Part shown: one piece after another, positions 12,001 to 23,509 of the stretch | How the letters are laid out: each line of letters starts with the position of its first letter | How positions within the stretch are numbered: position 1 is the first letter of the stretch | Source: Pleurotus ostreatus/Saccharomyces cerevisiae fusant | Taxonomy: Eukaryota > Opisthokonta | Length of the DNA: 64,000 nt | Direction of reading: 5' to 3' | Assembly (NCBI GenBank): GCA_024196135.1 | Contig: JAMQCK010000015.1 | Span: 162,160 to 226,159, forward strand | Made by a program: the position numbers and the translations under genes | The notes under the pieces: model-generated | Databases searched by the model: none | Told to the model about the DNA's origin: nothing | The model's input: the letters and a program-made list of their open reading frames with translations, nothing else

Positions 12001-12424
12001 TTTACATTGAGCGTGAAAGAGTGCCCCAAACGCTGGGCATGCGTACGCGCATGGTGTCGTCCAGGATCAAGGCATCCTCCATTAAAGCAAGACAAGCACA
12101 CGTCGATTCCGGAAGGACTATCCTGCACGCATTGTCAGCATGCACGATCTACTTTCATGGTGTAAGCGCCAGTGTGCTGGCAGACGGTGCATCCTCCTAC
12201 ACCGTAATTCCTCCCTTTCCATACTCCTCCGAATAGCACCTCCTTCTCTCTGCGTATCCCTCTACTTCCCCACCACCCTCCTCGCCACGATCACTCATCA
12301 GCAACCCCCGGTCCTCCTTCCTCACCTGATTGTCAAAGCACTGCGTGCACTCCTCCCTATGCACAGACTGCGAGAGCCTCGGGGGGTCCAGGCGCGTTAT
12401 CTCGCTCAGATGCGGGCAGGCCAT
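9085..12424 (-). CDS. UBP14: ubiquitin carboxyl-terminal hydrolase Ubp14 / isopeptidase T (USP5 family)
   Basis: It disassembles free polyubiquitin chains to feed ubiquitin back to the proteasome pathway. Ten exons: complement(9085-9405, 9458-9585, 9667-9927, 9992-10077, 10166-10421, 10527-11082, 11140-11589, 11667-11819, 11973-12122, 12326-12424), 819 aa, all phases consistent. It has an N-terminal Cys-rich variant zinc finger (ECTQCFD, DVCLSCFNGGC), then a UBP zinc finger around residues 164-240 (CEHT, CASCD, CLTCG, CYTC). The USP Cys box TGLSNLGNSCYM puts the nucleophile near Cys322. Two UBA domains follow (EAMGFPTVRCQKAL and ADMGFTSAQAKKAL). The His box SGHYVAHI (about His777) comes just before the C-terminus. 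Length and domain order match the family. It is one of the best supported genes in the window. Confidence 0.95.
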
Positions 12425-13225
12425 CGTCGTGAAAGGTAAGGTGGAATGAAATCAAGAGGCGACGCGGTCAAAGCGGCGCGGTGCGCGCGACAAGGACATG
12501 GCGTCACAGCCACATCGCGCGTCACGTGGACGTTATGGACTTCAGCGGGAGGTTCGACTTCGCGAATCGCAGGTGCGAGCTGGACGAGTAGCGCTGGTGA
12601 GCTGACAAGGACGGATTATCCGACGATGTACGCAGGCTCGTGCCCGCCCGAGACGATCTTCGTCCTCCAATGAACCCATGTTTGACGAGCTGTACTTCCA
12701 GAATTAGAATCTGCAGCACCTCCTCTGCCGGCGTCCTCCCCACCATACTTTCGTCGCTTAGAACAACATCGTAGGTTCATATTACATATACGTACATAGC
12801 TCGTATAGCCTACTAGAGTACATGTATCATAGTACGCTTTTAACTTCGTGTATGGCGTAGAGCAGGCCGTCCGGTTCATAAGCGCAACCCGACAAAGCAG
12901 GGACCACTTCACCAAAGGGGGTGGGCAAGAAGAAAGGACAACAGAAGCCGCGTAAGTAGAATATTCGACATAAGGAAGAGAAATCGTCCGATCTGATGAC
13001 ATGCCTGATACCACCGGATAGCCAGCGAGAGGTAGGATAACCAGCGCAAGGTAGAAGTACCTGCGCAAAGTGGGATAACCAGCGAAGAGACAGAAGAGGG
13101 GCGAGCGCAAAGTAAAGAGAGAGAAGCAACGAACGACGGTCCCGTGGATTGACCGTCCCCCATACCGTACGCCTGCACGCGCGGCAGCTCCGTGTATGCG
13201 CTCACGCGGCGGCAACAACATCGGG
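12425..13225. other. intergenic region, 801 bp, with degenerate repeats
   Basis: No gene was found. Three degenerate copies of GGATAACCAGCG occur at 13016, 13035 and 13073, probably in or just beyond the 3' UTR of the bZIP gene. Confidence 0.45.
13016..13085. repeat. degenerate GGATAACCAGCG repeats
   Basis: Copies start at 13016, 13035 and 13073 with a few mismatches and uneven spacing, just past the stop of the bZIP gene. Confidence 0.5.
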
Positions 13226-14878
13226 CTAATACCCGTAGCCGCGGTCGCTCTGCCTGCTCTCGCCGCGCTCCTTGATGCCAACGGGCACGGGGACGCTCAT
13301 GCTGACAGGCTGCGAGTCGCCCGGTTTGGGCTGCGGCGCCACGGGTGGCGGGACCGCCGAGCCCGCGATGGGCATGCCGATGGGAGCTGGGCCACCCGCG
13401 GCTACGGGTGCGCCAACGCTCGCGACGGGCACGCCGGATACGCCTGGTGCGCCTGCTACGACAGCGTCATCAGCTCTGCGCTGAGACACTATTTTACAGG
13501 AGGTGCCACCTACCAGGTATGCCACCCCCTATTACGCCTGCGCCGCCGACGAGGGCAGACAGCCGCGAGATCTCTTCGCGACTGGCCACCAGCGCGGACG
13601 TGAGCCGCTCGTTCTCCGTCTGCAGGAATTCGACCTTGGCCTGCAGCGACGCGAGCCAGGCCTTCTTCCGCTGACGACACTTCAAGGCGGCTGGAGTGAC
13701 CGCATGAGTTGGAGTGTAATGACGAGGAGGAAGGCCTTCTGTTTACCTTGCCTGTTCCGCTCGAGGAAGTTCCGCCGCTTCTCCTCTTCCGTCTCCGGCT
13801 TCTTGTTCCCGCGTGAGTTGCCCGATGCTTTAGGCTTCACGTCCTCGTCGTCATCGTCATCGTCGTCATCGTCGCCCATGTCGTCGTGCTGCACTTGAGC
13901 GCGGCGGCGGGTCGACTGGCGTGTTTTCTTCCCCTCCGATGCCGCCTGGCTGTCGCCGCTCTGCTTGCGCTTCGTGCCCCGCCGTCCGTTGCCGTTGTTC
14001 GTGTTGTGGTTGTTGTCCGCGCCGTTAAGCTGCACCTGCTGCTGACCGCCCATCACATTGGCTGGTGCGGTAGTACTACCATGCTGACGTGCCTGTTCCT
14101 CCCTCTTCGTGAGCTCCTGGTGCGCCTGCGAAAGCAGGAACAGCCCGTTCGCCGCGGTGTTGGCGGCGGTGGAGACAGCGTTGGGGGCGAGGTAACCGTT
14201 CTCGCTGGGCTGCTGCATCGAGTGCTGGGTCTCTTGCTGCGACTGGGGCTGGGGCGCGTTGAGGACACCGTTGATCGCGTTGAGCGTGTTGGGGGTCATG
14301 GTGGGATTGGGCTGAGTGTTATTGAGGTATGCGAGGAAGGCCTGCGTGTTTGGCGTTGTTGGTCCACCCACGAAGGGTGTCAGGCCGGTGCCGGGGGTGA
14401 GCCCCGTCCGCGGTGTGAGTCCGGTGCGCGGGGTGAGACCAGTGCGGAAGACAGGATCGAATTGGAGCTGGGGAGGCTGGTTCTCCGCCTGGGGGCCGGC
14501 GAGCATCGCGGGGGAGAGGGGACCAGCGCGCAGGGAGTTTGCGAGCGCGGGGTTGTTGAAGTAGTAGCTGGGATCGGACGGCGATGCGAGGGCAGCTAGC
14601 GGGGGGAGGGTCGGCTTGGGGGACTGGGTGTGGGAGGGGGGCTTCTGGTCGGAGTCGTTGGACGATGGGCCGAGCGAGGGCTGCTGGCTGGCGCCGCGGT
14701 CGTTGCGGTCGTCCTGCCTGACATTGGAGTGGTTGGGGGTGGCGGAGAAGGACTGCTCGAATGGATTCGGCTCGAGCGCGAAGTCCGAGCGAGTCTGCTT
14801 GCGGACTGTGGGACGAGGAGCAGGTCTGCGCCCATTGTTTTCCTGAGGCGGTGGAGGGCTCGCTGACGTCGACGACAT
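13226..14878 (-). CDS. Atf1/CREB-type bZIP transcription factor
   Basis: Exons complement(13226-13455 or 13452, 13514-13690, 13747-14878) give about 512 aa. The N-terminal half shows the Atf1-family pattern: NPFEQSF, then four TGLTP repeats (14385-14450) and Gln/Asn-rich stretches. A near-uninterrupted Asp run (DDMGDDDD region, about 13840-13880) precedes the bZIP. The basic region EEKRRNFLERNRQAALKCRQRKK crosses the first intron and is followed by a leucine zipper (SLQAKVEFLQTENERL). The C-terminus is Pro/Val-rich. Homologues are targets of the stress MAP kinase Sty1/Hog1. The start at 14878 (MSSTSASPPPP) gives the usual family N-terminus; the frame stays open upstream to 14965. The last intron ends in a TAGCAG tandem acceptor, so two isoforms differing by one Ala are possible. 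Confidence 0.9.
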
Positions 14879-16708
14879 GATCTCGGCTGGTGGCTGCAAT
14901 GACGAAGGGCGCGAAGGAAAAACGTCTGACGTAGTCCCCGCCCATCTTTTGTCACCCATTTGCACTTGTTTGGGTAATCACGTCATAATTTTCCATGCAA
15001 ATACGCTTGGACACCACGCTATCGATCCCGCCCCCAATCGCGGCGCGCCCATGCCGTCCTCCATTCCCCAGATACCTGCGGCAACTCATTCAGCCTCAAT
15101 GCGCAGGGACCCTGTGCGATGGTCCTTCAGTATACCCCTTTATACGCACAGGCCTCTCGAGAGCATATTTCTTTCAACCTTTGCCGTGGAAAATTCGGCG
15201 ATTGAAAGAGGCTACCGCCAGCAACGTGTGGATCAGCTGGCCTCCATTCCGCCACGCGTTCTGTGCGCGATATGCGAACGTCCATAACCTGCCGCAGTAG
15301 AAGCCAGCCACCTCCAGATTGACCTATGGATTGACGACGATAGATGACATAGCAGCGCTTGTGGTCGGACGGATAGGATGGTCTGAATGGTCTGGGAAGC
15401 AGGTCGCTGCGAAAGGTTCATTTCCGTTGTGCGTACCATTCCCAGAAGAGTTGGAATGCCGCTGCATGAGATTCATGGGCGCCGAACGCCTGGATCAATG
15501 CTCGAGTTCTCTAGGTCGGACGGGTCATCCCCTCTCCTTTGCACCATTGAAAGTCGGCTTGAACTTGCCGTTGTTCCGCACTAGAGCGGAAGACAGGCCA
15601 ACACTGAAGGCCTTGGCAGGGTTTAGCCGCTCTTTCTGTGTTCCCGTTGGCCTGGATTGTTTGCACAAGGACGCCGAACCCGAAAGTAATACTTCCCTCT
15701 TGTCAGTCAGAACATTGCGACGGCGCATACAACGCGTCATCTATGTCCGGTCAGGTAATCCACCATTGTGTAAGCTTACCAAGGCTCTCGCATGCCCGTG
15801 GATACGATCTCCCAACGTGCTGATGCGCCATTGAAGGAGGATCCCATCGCCAAGGACGAACATGACTGCACGTGACTGTGTGACTATGCGGTCCCGAGAA
15901 TGATCGGGCGGCGCGAGCCGGCCGTCGCTGCCCTCCTTCCACGACGATGTTCACCTCTCGTCGAGGACTTGTTTTCTTCGGAGGTGAGAAAGTTGTCATA
16001 CTCTTTTTCTGTGATGATACGCTGCCGGGGCCATATGACCGCTCTCCAGCCCGTCAAGGGCACGAGGAGCGAGCGTGATCAACGTCCGGCTTTTGGGCGA
16101 CGCTGGGCTGCTTTCGGGTGGCCGCAGCGCACTCGTCTATCTGACATTTCTATTGCATCTTGTGCGATTCTGGCTTTGGGATGTTATGACTGACTATCTC
16201 ACGGGAAAGGACAAGTCGTCTCACAGCACTGCGCTGGCTAGCTGACGAGCCCACGCTGACCAGCTCAGGAGTTCTGCGCCTGGGTTTGTATGCCGATTCA
16301 AGGTAGAAGGTTGGGAGAAGGTACGATACGAAAGGAAGCTGTATGCGCAGCCAAATCTAGATGTGCTCTTGGTCTTCTATGAGGGTACTGGGTGCCTACC
16401 CGTGACTTGTGTGCGGGATTCCTTACTTACTCCGAACCTCCAAAATTCAACGCTCGAGAGCCTTGTCCAGCTCCATCGGCCGTATCCGTCAATTGGCCTT
16501 TCCTCGAAGGCGAATGAGCAGTAGCCAAAGGCTGTTGATGAGCCCACCAGCACACACCGCCTGCGAGAAATAGGAAGTACAGTTACCGCTTTACCCACTG
16601 CGTCACGCACGTGGCAGAGCCTCGGCAGCGACCCCCAAAGTTGAACTTTGACTCGTGGGATCCCGAGTACGACTGGGCGCCTAAAGACAGTTCTTACCTC
16701 CTACCACC
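14879..16708. other. long intergenic region between divergent genes, 1.8 kb
   Basis: It lies between the bZIP gene and the Arb1-like gene, which are transcribed away from each other. Open frames here (for example 15319-15834) lack recognisable protein character. No RNA gene or long repeat was seen. It is presumably regulatory, consistent with a large promoter for a stress regulator. Confidence 0.45.
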
Positions 16709-18874
16709 ATGTCCGCACCTCCTGATGCCCCCGATGTGCAGGATGGCACGTCTAAGGCTGATGTCGACGCCTCTGGCGATTCGGCAGCTACCACCGGCGC
16801 CTCGGTGACCAAGAACAACGAGTCTGCAGTTGCGCCTAACGCGCCAGGAAATGCTGCAGGCGCCGCGAATGCAAACGCACCCGTCGAGCTCGACGCCTAC
16901 GGCAAGCAAAAGAAAGTCCACGATCTGACCTACCCTCCCTGGCCCGCCGTCCCTACAGGCGTCACCCTCATCCCCTTCGCCGCCTTCAAGGAGCGCGGCA
17001 TCAAGCGCCACTGCGGCGGCATCGAAGCGGACGAGGTCGACGCGAACGGCGTGCCCACGGTCGCCCTCAGCAGCGCGCACGAGGACGATGAGTGCAAGAC
17101 GGACTCAAGATTTAAGAACTTTACGAGTGCGAAGCCGAAGGCGCCGAAGAGGATGGAGGTGAAGGCGAATTGGTGGGAGACGTGGGCGGATGTGGAGGAG
17201 ACGATGCGGCCGACGAGGAGTTATAATCAGTGGGTGGTGGTTTTTTGGGTGGGATGAAGGCGAGGTGGCTGACGATAGGTTGCAGCATGCTACCGGATGA
17301 CACGGTCATTCAGTTGGTGCAGGAGTTCATCGAGGTGCATAAGCGCTGGTGGCCGTCGCCGGGCAGTGGGCCTACAGATCCGCGGGCACTCTTTGACGAT
17401 GTGAGTCTCTTCCTATGAGTTACTCATTTGCACAGATTGACATATCGTCGCTCAGTTCCAACGCTTCATCGGCACGATGGATCAGAGCACAGCACCGCCT
17501 AACGCTACTGCCGATAGCGACGACGATGAGGATGACGCGCCGATGGAGATCGTCGACGGGGAGGGTGCACCCTTCGTCCCGCCGTCGACCATGGATGTCG
17601 TGAACGATGATAACTTCGGCCCCGTCAATCCAAAACTGGAGGCCTTCCTTGCTGACCCCGCGCTCGTGGTCCGCAAATTTCTCTCCTCCCATGCCAGGGA
17701 GCGCGGTCATATCTAGTAAGCAGTCTCCAAACCGCGCTTAAACGATACTGATGCACCCAGCCACGAGCGCAACCTCCTCGGCCTCCCCAAGATCATCGAG
17801 TTCTTCCTCTCCTTCGTCACCCGCAGCGGCGTCATCAAGGATGCTAAGCTCAAGAAGGGCTTCGTAGACGCGCTCGCCATCGCCAAAAAAGCCGTCATCG
17901 AGATCCCCAAGACCTCCCAGGTCGCGCGCGCGATGCCGGACACGGTCTTCAGCAAGGGCTGCCAGTCGCTGTGGGGACGCAAGACCAACGCGTTCCACTT
18001 TGCGGACGATTTATGGACGCCGAGCGCCAGTGGACCGGTGCCGGAGGCGAAGATTACGGAGATTGTGGAACCCAGTGAAGCGCTGCCGGAGCTGAATGGG
18101 AGGGTCGACCCGAATGCGGTGATCAAGGAGGCGGTCGAGGCTGGCCGGCTGTCGTTCGTGAACCCCGAGGACGAGCCAGTTCCTCCCGCTGCAGTCGCGT
18201 TTGACGGCGGAGGTGGAGGCTGGGGTGCCCCGGTCGGCGACACGACCGGTGGCTGGGGCGAGGGCGAGGGCGCGAGCGGCTGGGGCGGCCCCGGCGCGTG
18301 GGACGACGAGGACGTGCCCATGGCCGACATTCCCATCGCGCCCCCCGCGCACGAGGCCCTCCTCGCGCTGCCCGGCCTCGCGCCCCTCCGCACCACGCAC
18401 ACCTGGGGCATCGTTGAGCACTCCATGCGCCGCGTCAAGGGCGTCTTCGCGCCCTCCCCGACACAAGCCGGCCAGCCCGACGTCGAGCCCGCGCGCGCGG
18501 TGGAGAACGCGCTCAGCGGGACGTTCGCGCGCGTCGTGCTCGAGCCGTGGCCCGACTTCCACGAGGGCGAGGATCTGGAGCTGAATAGGCCGAGTATACT
18601 GGAGGCGTCGCGCGGGGCGGTGGTGGAGGAGGGCGGGGATGGGAAGGGGCATGACCCGCTGAAGAAGGAGATTTCGGTGCTGGTGGATGTGGATATGAAG
18701 GATAAGATCGAGGTGGGGATGGGGGTGGCGGGGACGTGGGTGCAGGTCGTGCGTGATGTGAAGGAGGGGGCGGAGCCGCAGGAGACGGGCGGGAAGAAGA
18801 AGAAATCGAAGAAGGCTGATTATTGGTATATGGACGACCTGGTTATGACCATCCCCAGCTTCTACACTGGCTGA
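16709..18874 (+). CDS. Arb1-like protein (candidate Argonaute siRNA chaperone subunit)
   Basis: Exons 16709-17229, 17286-17400, 17456-17715 and 17761-18874 give 669 aa. The first 60 residues are Ala/Asn/Ser-rich and disordered. The core around residues 270-345 reads VVRKFLSSHARERGHI, then NLLGLPKIIEFFLSFVTR, a helix ALAIAKKAVIEIP, and AMPDTVFSKGCQSLWG. This order of motifs (FLSS, FLxYxLxH-like helix, A..A..ELP, LPxxFxxxCxxLFG) resembles the Arb1 family, which in fission yeast binds Argonaute in the ARC complex and aids heterochromatic siRNA maturation. A Gly/Trp-rich stretch (GGGGWGAP, GGWGEGEG, GWGGPGAW) follows. GW repeats can contact Argonaute, which fits the guess. The C-terminus has a Lys patch and ends IPSFYTG. 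The Arb1 call is from pattern only and needs a profile search. Confidence 0.55.
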
Positions 18875-19095
18875 ACGCTTGCTGGACAGGCCCGCTATCT
18901 CCTTCAATGTAACTTGTACCGTATCTTTTCTTGTCTGTTACCCGGGATCTCTTGTACTTGTCTTGCTCATGTATCTGTACAGCACATCGACGACCCTTTT
19001 TCTTGTCAAACAGTCTTTGTGTCAATTCAAGCAATTGCGTTGTCGCGCCTAGAAATACATTTCGTGCGAATTGTTACACGCCTTCCGCCTTCGAC

Positions 19096-19493
19096 CTAGT
19101 CCTCCAAACGTCCTGGACGTTCCGAGTTATGATGACGACCTTGCGACTTGCCACCGGAGCTCTGCGACGGAAAGTCAGTTTTCGCCTCTCTAGCTGATAT
19201 ACAGGACACTGCTCACCTTGCCCTGTCCAGGCGCGGGGTCCGGCTGCTTCTCCGTCTCCCAAGTTTGCACGTCTTCGGGTCGAGGGTAGAGCTGTGTCGC
19301 GCGTCAGAAAAAGGTCATAATACGCAACAACGACTGAACTGACCTTCGTGCCCTCTTGACGCTCAATGGCCGGGTCTGCGCCGACGAAGTCCTGACGCTG
19401 CGTCTCGACCGTCGCGCGGTAGCCAGACTGGTCGGCAAAATCAGGGATCTGCTTGTTGTACTGCTGCTGAAGGGCTCCCGGACGAGAAGACAT
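19096..19493 (-). CDS. small hypothetical protein, 96 aa
   Basis: Three exons, complement(19096-19161, 19217-19291, 19344-19493), each in phase 0, encode a hydrophilic protein starting MSSRPGALQQQYNKQIPDF and ending GRHHNSERPGRLED. It is rich in Gln, Arg, Pro and Glu, with no membrane segment or signal peptide. The clean splice sites and compact exons support a real gene. I do not recognise the family. A TATA-like ttatacc lies upstream near 19592. It is convergent with the Arb1-like gene, 220 bp away. Confidence 0.62.
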
Positions 19494-20574
19494 GATGGAT
19501 TGCTGGAGGTTGTGTATGTGAGGGATTCAAGTTGGATGTGTGGGCGAATGCGATGCGATGTGAAGAGATGGGAGGGAGAGTGAAGGGCTTTATACCTCTC
19601 AGAGAAACTGAGTGATGTCAGGCTATCCAACATGAGGAAAGCATGACTTCAAAGGTTACGAAGTCATGTTCTGCGCTCGAGAGGCAGTCATAGCGTGGAG
19701 CGAGAGGTGCTTTCTCGAAGGAACGCGGTCACGTGGCCGCGCCTCAGCATTCCAGCGTCGGCGATGCCAATGTCGACGATTCTCCAGCGCCAGCGCCGGA
19801 CCTGAAGACAGCGTCAAAGAGTCTGCTAATTGAAGCTTGGGTTTAGTCAGTTCAGTGATCTCCCCAGGAGCGACCGAGATCGTTAGTATGGACGCACTGA
19901 ACGACTCGCGAGGTCGCGCCCTGCTTGTGAGTCGTGACGCACCGTTTTTACTGAATTTTTGCTCGCATACGACGAGGGAAGGGGAGCGTCTGCGGGTAGC
20001 AGAAAGCAAAATATATTGCAGCTACCAAGCATAAGTTGTATAGAAAAATGATGCTAGCAAAAAGCTGGAGGGGAGGAAGAGATGTCGCCACGACATGAAA
20101 CTCCTCTCTACGTGAAGAAAGCGTGATTGGAGCGATTAAGGTGGCCTGACCATCGAGTCCACCAGTATTAACAGCCCTGCGTATAGGTGCGAGCAGGACC
20201 CTGCCCTGGCGGACATGCTTGTAAACGGTGAAGAGACACGATCGGAAAACTGGGGACTATATAGGCCTCCGGGGATTGCCGGGGTATTGAAACCCCGCCA
20301 GAGTGCACGGTCACATGGTCTGTGCGCGGCTGTCACGGTTCGGATGTGTCGTCTCAAGGTCCTGCTGGCTCTCTTGCCTCGGCAAAGTAAGGAGTCGCAC
20401 AGAGAGGGAGGGAGTAAACAAAGAAGTATGCGACTCAGGGTGATTATCCGAGAACATCCGGTGGAGTTAAAGCTTGAGCTCTCCGTCGCCGACCGCGCGC
20501 CAACAACTGAACGCTACGAAGGAGCTTGGTTTTGTTGAATGATACATTGTCTTTCGTCTTTGTAGATACACAAC
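19494..20574. other. intergenic region, 1.1 kb
   Basis: No gene was supported. A tatata box near 20257 is followed by a short GC-rich inverted repeat (cggggt...accccg near 20290-20308). No transcript can be assigned to it. Confidence 0.4.
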
Positions 20575-21946
20575 TCAAGGTGAAGCCCAAGACCAGTCTA
20601 GGAAACCCGCTTCCCGAATGGTATCCTGAACCATCTTCTCGCGCCTGCTCCTCACCTCATTCTCTTCTGCCTTCGCCTTCGTCACCTCCCGCCAGACGCG
20701 CACATTCTCATGCACCTCCCGCGGATTGCTTAACCCGACCACTAGCGGCACGCCCGCTCCCGCTCTCAACGAATATCCCAGCGCAACGTCCGCCAAATCC
20801 GTGCCCTCCGCCTTCAGCGCCCTCGCCGCCTTCCCCTGCGCTTCCCTCAACCCCTTTGGCGCCGGATGCCACCCCGGCGCGCCCGCGCTCGTCAACAGCC
20901 CCATACTAAACGGCGACGCGTTCAGCACCGTTTGCACACCCGCACGCTTCACCAGATGCGGCAAGAAGCCCGCAAGAGTGGAATTCTGCAAGGTAAGATG
21001 GCAGTAGGAGAGCAGCACGTCGACGGGCGCGCCCTGCGTAGCGCGGACGAGGATGGCGAGGCGGAGGAGGGTGGGCAGGGGGTAGCCCGTGATGCCGATG
21101 CGGCGGACGAGGCCTTCGGCTTTGAGCTTGCGTAGCTCGGCGAAGGCGGCGAGGATCTGCTCGTCGCCGGGGCCGCGGATTTTGGCCTCGTCGCCGGGTG
21201 CGAGGCCGTAGGCGGCGGCTTCGTCTGGCAGGCCCTGTGATGTGGCGGTAGGGAGGGGGTCGGCGGGGTCGGAGTCGACTACGAGGTTGTATTTGTCTGC
21301 CTCGGAGCCTAGGGCGCCGAAGTGGTTTCCTTCAGTGCGGGGCGCGCACGGCGTGGCGACGAACTCGATGTCGTGCAGGTACACGGTGTCGAGGTACGTA
21401 GTCTGCAGCCGCTCGAGGCTGCGGAGGACGCTCGCGCGGACGCCCGCTGGAGAGTAATCGAAGGTCGAACCGGCTATACGCCCACACTTCGTCATCTGAA
21501 GTGCCGGTGAGTACATTTACCTTGTGTATGAGGGGTGAGTTCTCTGTATTCGGTGTAGACGTACAATTTGATAGGACTCGCGGGGGAATTCAGCGGCGAC
21601 CGCTTTGAGGGCCTCGCCCAATACAACCTCGGACTCGCCGTAGTATCGCGACGTATCGAAGGCGGTGATGCCATAGCTGGGGAAGTAGGGTCCCTTCAGA
21701 GTTCACTTGTGAGCGATCGTGGAAACGTACCGTAGGGCGATTCGGACTGTGTCTGCTGGCAGACTGCTCGACTTGAGCGTCGCCTCGTCCGCGTAGAAGT
21801 GCGAGAAGCAGGCAGCGCCGAATACAAGGGCGTGTATACCGTCCTTTAGTACGGCCTGGGGTAGATGGGCATTAGGAAGTACTGATGACGTCGGTGGGCC
21901 GGCCTACCACACGGTCGCCAGGGACTGGCTCAAGCACTGCCGCCAT
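20575..21946 (-). CDS. ARA2: D-arabinose 1-dehydrogenase (NAD+), Ara2-type aldo/keto reductase
   Basis: This family oxidises D-arabinose to D-arabinono-1,4-lactone, the penultimate step to dehydro-D-arabinono-1,4-lactone (erythroascorbate pathway). Exons complement(20575-21495, 21565-21676, 21731-21855, 21908-21946) give 398 aa. Aldo/keto reductase catalytic motifs are visible: Asp/Tyr in TAFDTSRYYGESE, Lys in MTKCGRI, and His in VYLHDIEF. The barrel continues with GLVRRIGITGYPL and LLSYCHLTLQN, and ends with the cofactor-binding LVVGLSNPREV. The length is slightly above the usual ~340 aa because of an insertion around EADKYNLVVDSDP. The neighbours give no pathway context. Confidence 0.9.
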
Positions 21947-22207
21947 TGCTACGCCTGAAGGAATGTGGTGGTAGGGAAAGAAAGGAGGTCGACGGAGGAG
22001 ACGGGCGAAGCTGGGGAAGTATCGATCGATAGGCTCGCTGTCACTTGAGGCAGGCGGGCCGCCTTCCCGGAATCATGCGACATCGGTCGGACGCTCTTCG
22101 TTTACAAGCCTGGATGTATTATCCAACGAGGGTAGAGAACATGTACAGAGCGCGGATATAGCAGTGCGAGAGGGACAGACTCCAAATAAGAATAACCAGC
22201 AACGTCA

Positions 22208-22668
22208 TTACAGAAGCTTGCGGTTCCACCTGGGCGGGGCGTCAGGGACGGGGTTCCTGGTAAGAGGGTGTGCGGCGCAACGTACTTGGACTCGAACTCC
22301 TGGTTGACGTTGAACATCTTCGGGCTCTGGTTGGGCTGGATGGTGTTCCACGGCGTGGCGTTCTCGCGCGACCAGACGACTGAGGTCAGGTCAGCTCGCG
22401 ATCGAGATGGGAGACCGTTGCTACGCACCATGAGGAGCCCGCGCGAGACGCGACGCGTACCAGGCAGCACCAGTGACCGCACCGCCCATGATAATGTAGC
22501 TAGAGCCTAAGTTCAGCACCCGTGCTTCCCTTCCTCCGCAGACAACTTACATAGGAATCGCCTGCGGTGATCGTCAGCCCTATTCCGAATGCGTTACAAT
22601 GAACTGTGACTGACCTCAACGGCGAACCAGTGGCCAAGGCTGCGACGGAAAGCGGACTGGGCAGACAT
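22208..22668 (-). CDS. MLRQ/NDUFA4 (B12D) family protein, copy 1, 83 aa
   Basis: It is a small inner-mitochondrial-membrane protein of the respiratory chain; the family was first described in complex I and later in complex IV. Five exons, complement(22208-22229, 22286-22379, 22429-22499, 22551-22561, 22615-22668), include an 11-nt exon. The protein has a short N-terminus (MSAQSAFRRSLGHWFAVE), one membrane helix (IPIYIIMGGAVTGAAWY), then the conserved VVWSRENATPWNT and a tail NVNQEFESKW. All phases close at the stop. A second member lies 841 bp upstream on the same strand. The family call rests on the VVW...PTPWN motif and on size and topology. Confidence 0.85.
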
Positions 22669-23509
22669 GTCTATGAGTTGAGTGCAAGTAAACGTTGCAG
22701 AATAAGCCTCCGAGTGCGAATTTTGGCCTTTTATAGGGCGGCTGCATTCGGAAAGGGGAGTTCCCACGGTTGTGTGCCCTGCGTATGTAAGCAAGCGAAC
22801 TTGGGCGTGACATCACATTCCCCACAACCAAGGGGCGACGGCAAGCGAAGGGGTGCCTTGAGAGCGGCGTGAGGAGGGAAGATGGGACCCCGATGAGGAA
22901 GAACTATAGACCGTGAAGCCGATGAGCTCACCTGACAACTTGCCACCGGCCTGTTCTTGCCTGAGTGTACAGGACGCTGGGGCCTCAAAGTCAAGTCGGA
23001 AGGGCAAGGGAAAAGATACGCGGAGAAGATGCAGATAGCTTACCTTGCTACTTAACATTGTTCGGATGGAGGAGCCTACCCATGCGTACTTCCCCTGTCC
23101 CTGGGAACCGGCTGCGCTGCCTACTTCCCCAATCTCCTGCTTCAACTTGCCGTCAGAGGACTTCACTCAGATTCACGCACAGAGGTAGAATCCACATAAT
23201 GATATTGCACAGACCCGAAGGAGAAATTATGGTAGAAATACAGCTTGATTAGAAGGAAGGGCGGAGTGGTCCGCGTATCGTGGGCGGCGCGATATTACGC
23301 GGCGGCGCCGGTCGTCGACGTCGTCGAGAATGCGGTCGGTTGGATATCAAGCGATGCGAGGCGAGAGATGCATGATGGTCGGTGAAGGACCAATGCACGA
23401 TGGGCGGGAGACAATGATGATGGGCGGAGGGCGAAGAGCGACGAGCTTATAGATGGTCGCGGTGCCACCTTGAAGGAGGTGAGGTTACAATGTGGCGGCG
23501 AAGAAAGAT
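22669..23509. other. intergenic region between MLRQ-family genes, 841 bp
   Basis: A minus-strand open stretch starting at 23166 (MKSSDGKLKQEIGEV) has one possible donor after TMLSSK, but no acceptor closes it in frame, so it is not called as a gene. It probably holds the promoter of copy 1 and the 3' end of copy 2. Confidence 0.4.

Noticed and set aside
15319..15834. Plus-strand open frame of about 170 codons
   Set aside because: No conserved motif, no plausible splice partners, and composition unlike the neighbouring genes. It lies in the large promoter region between two divergent genes.
22813..23166. Possible small minus-strand gene starting MKSSDGKLKQEIGEV, reminiscent of CsbD-like stress proteins
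   Set aside because: The donor after TMLSSK has no acceptor that keeps the frame, and the residues do not match the CsbD pattern well.
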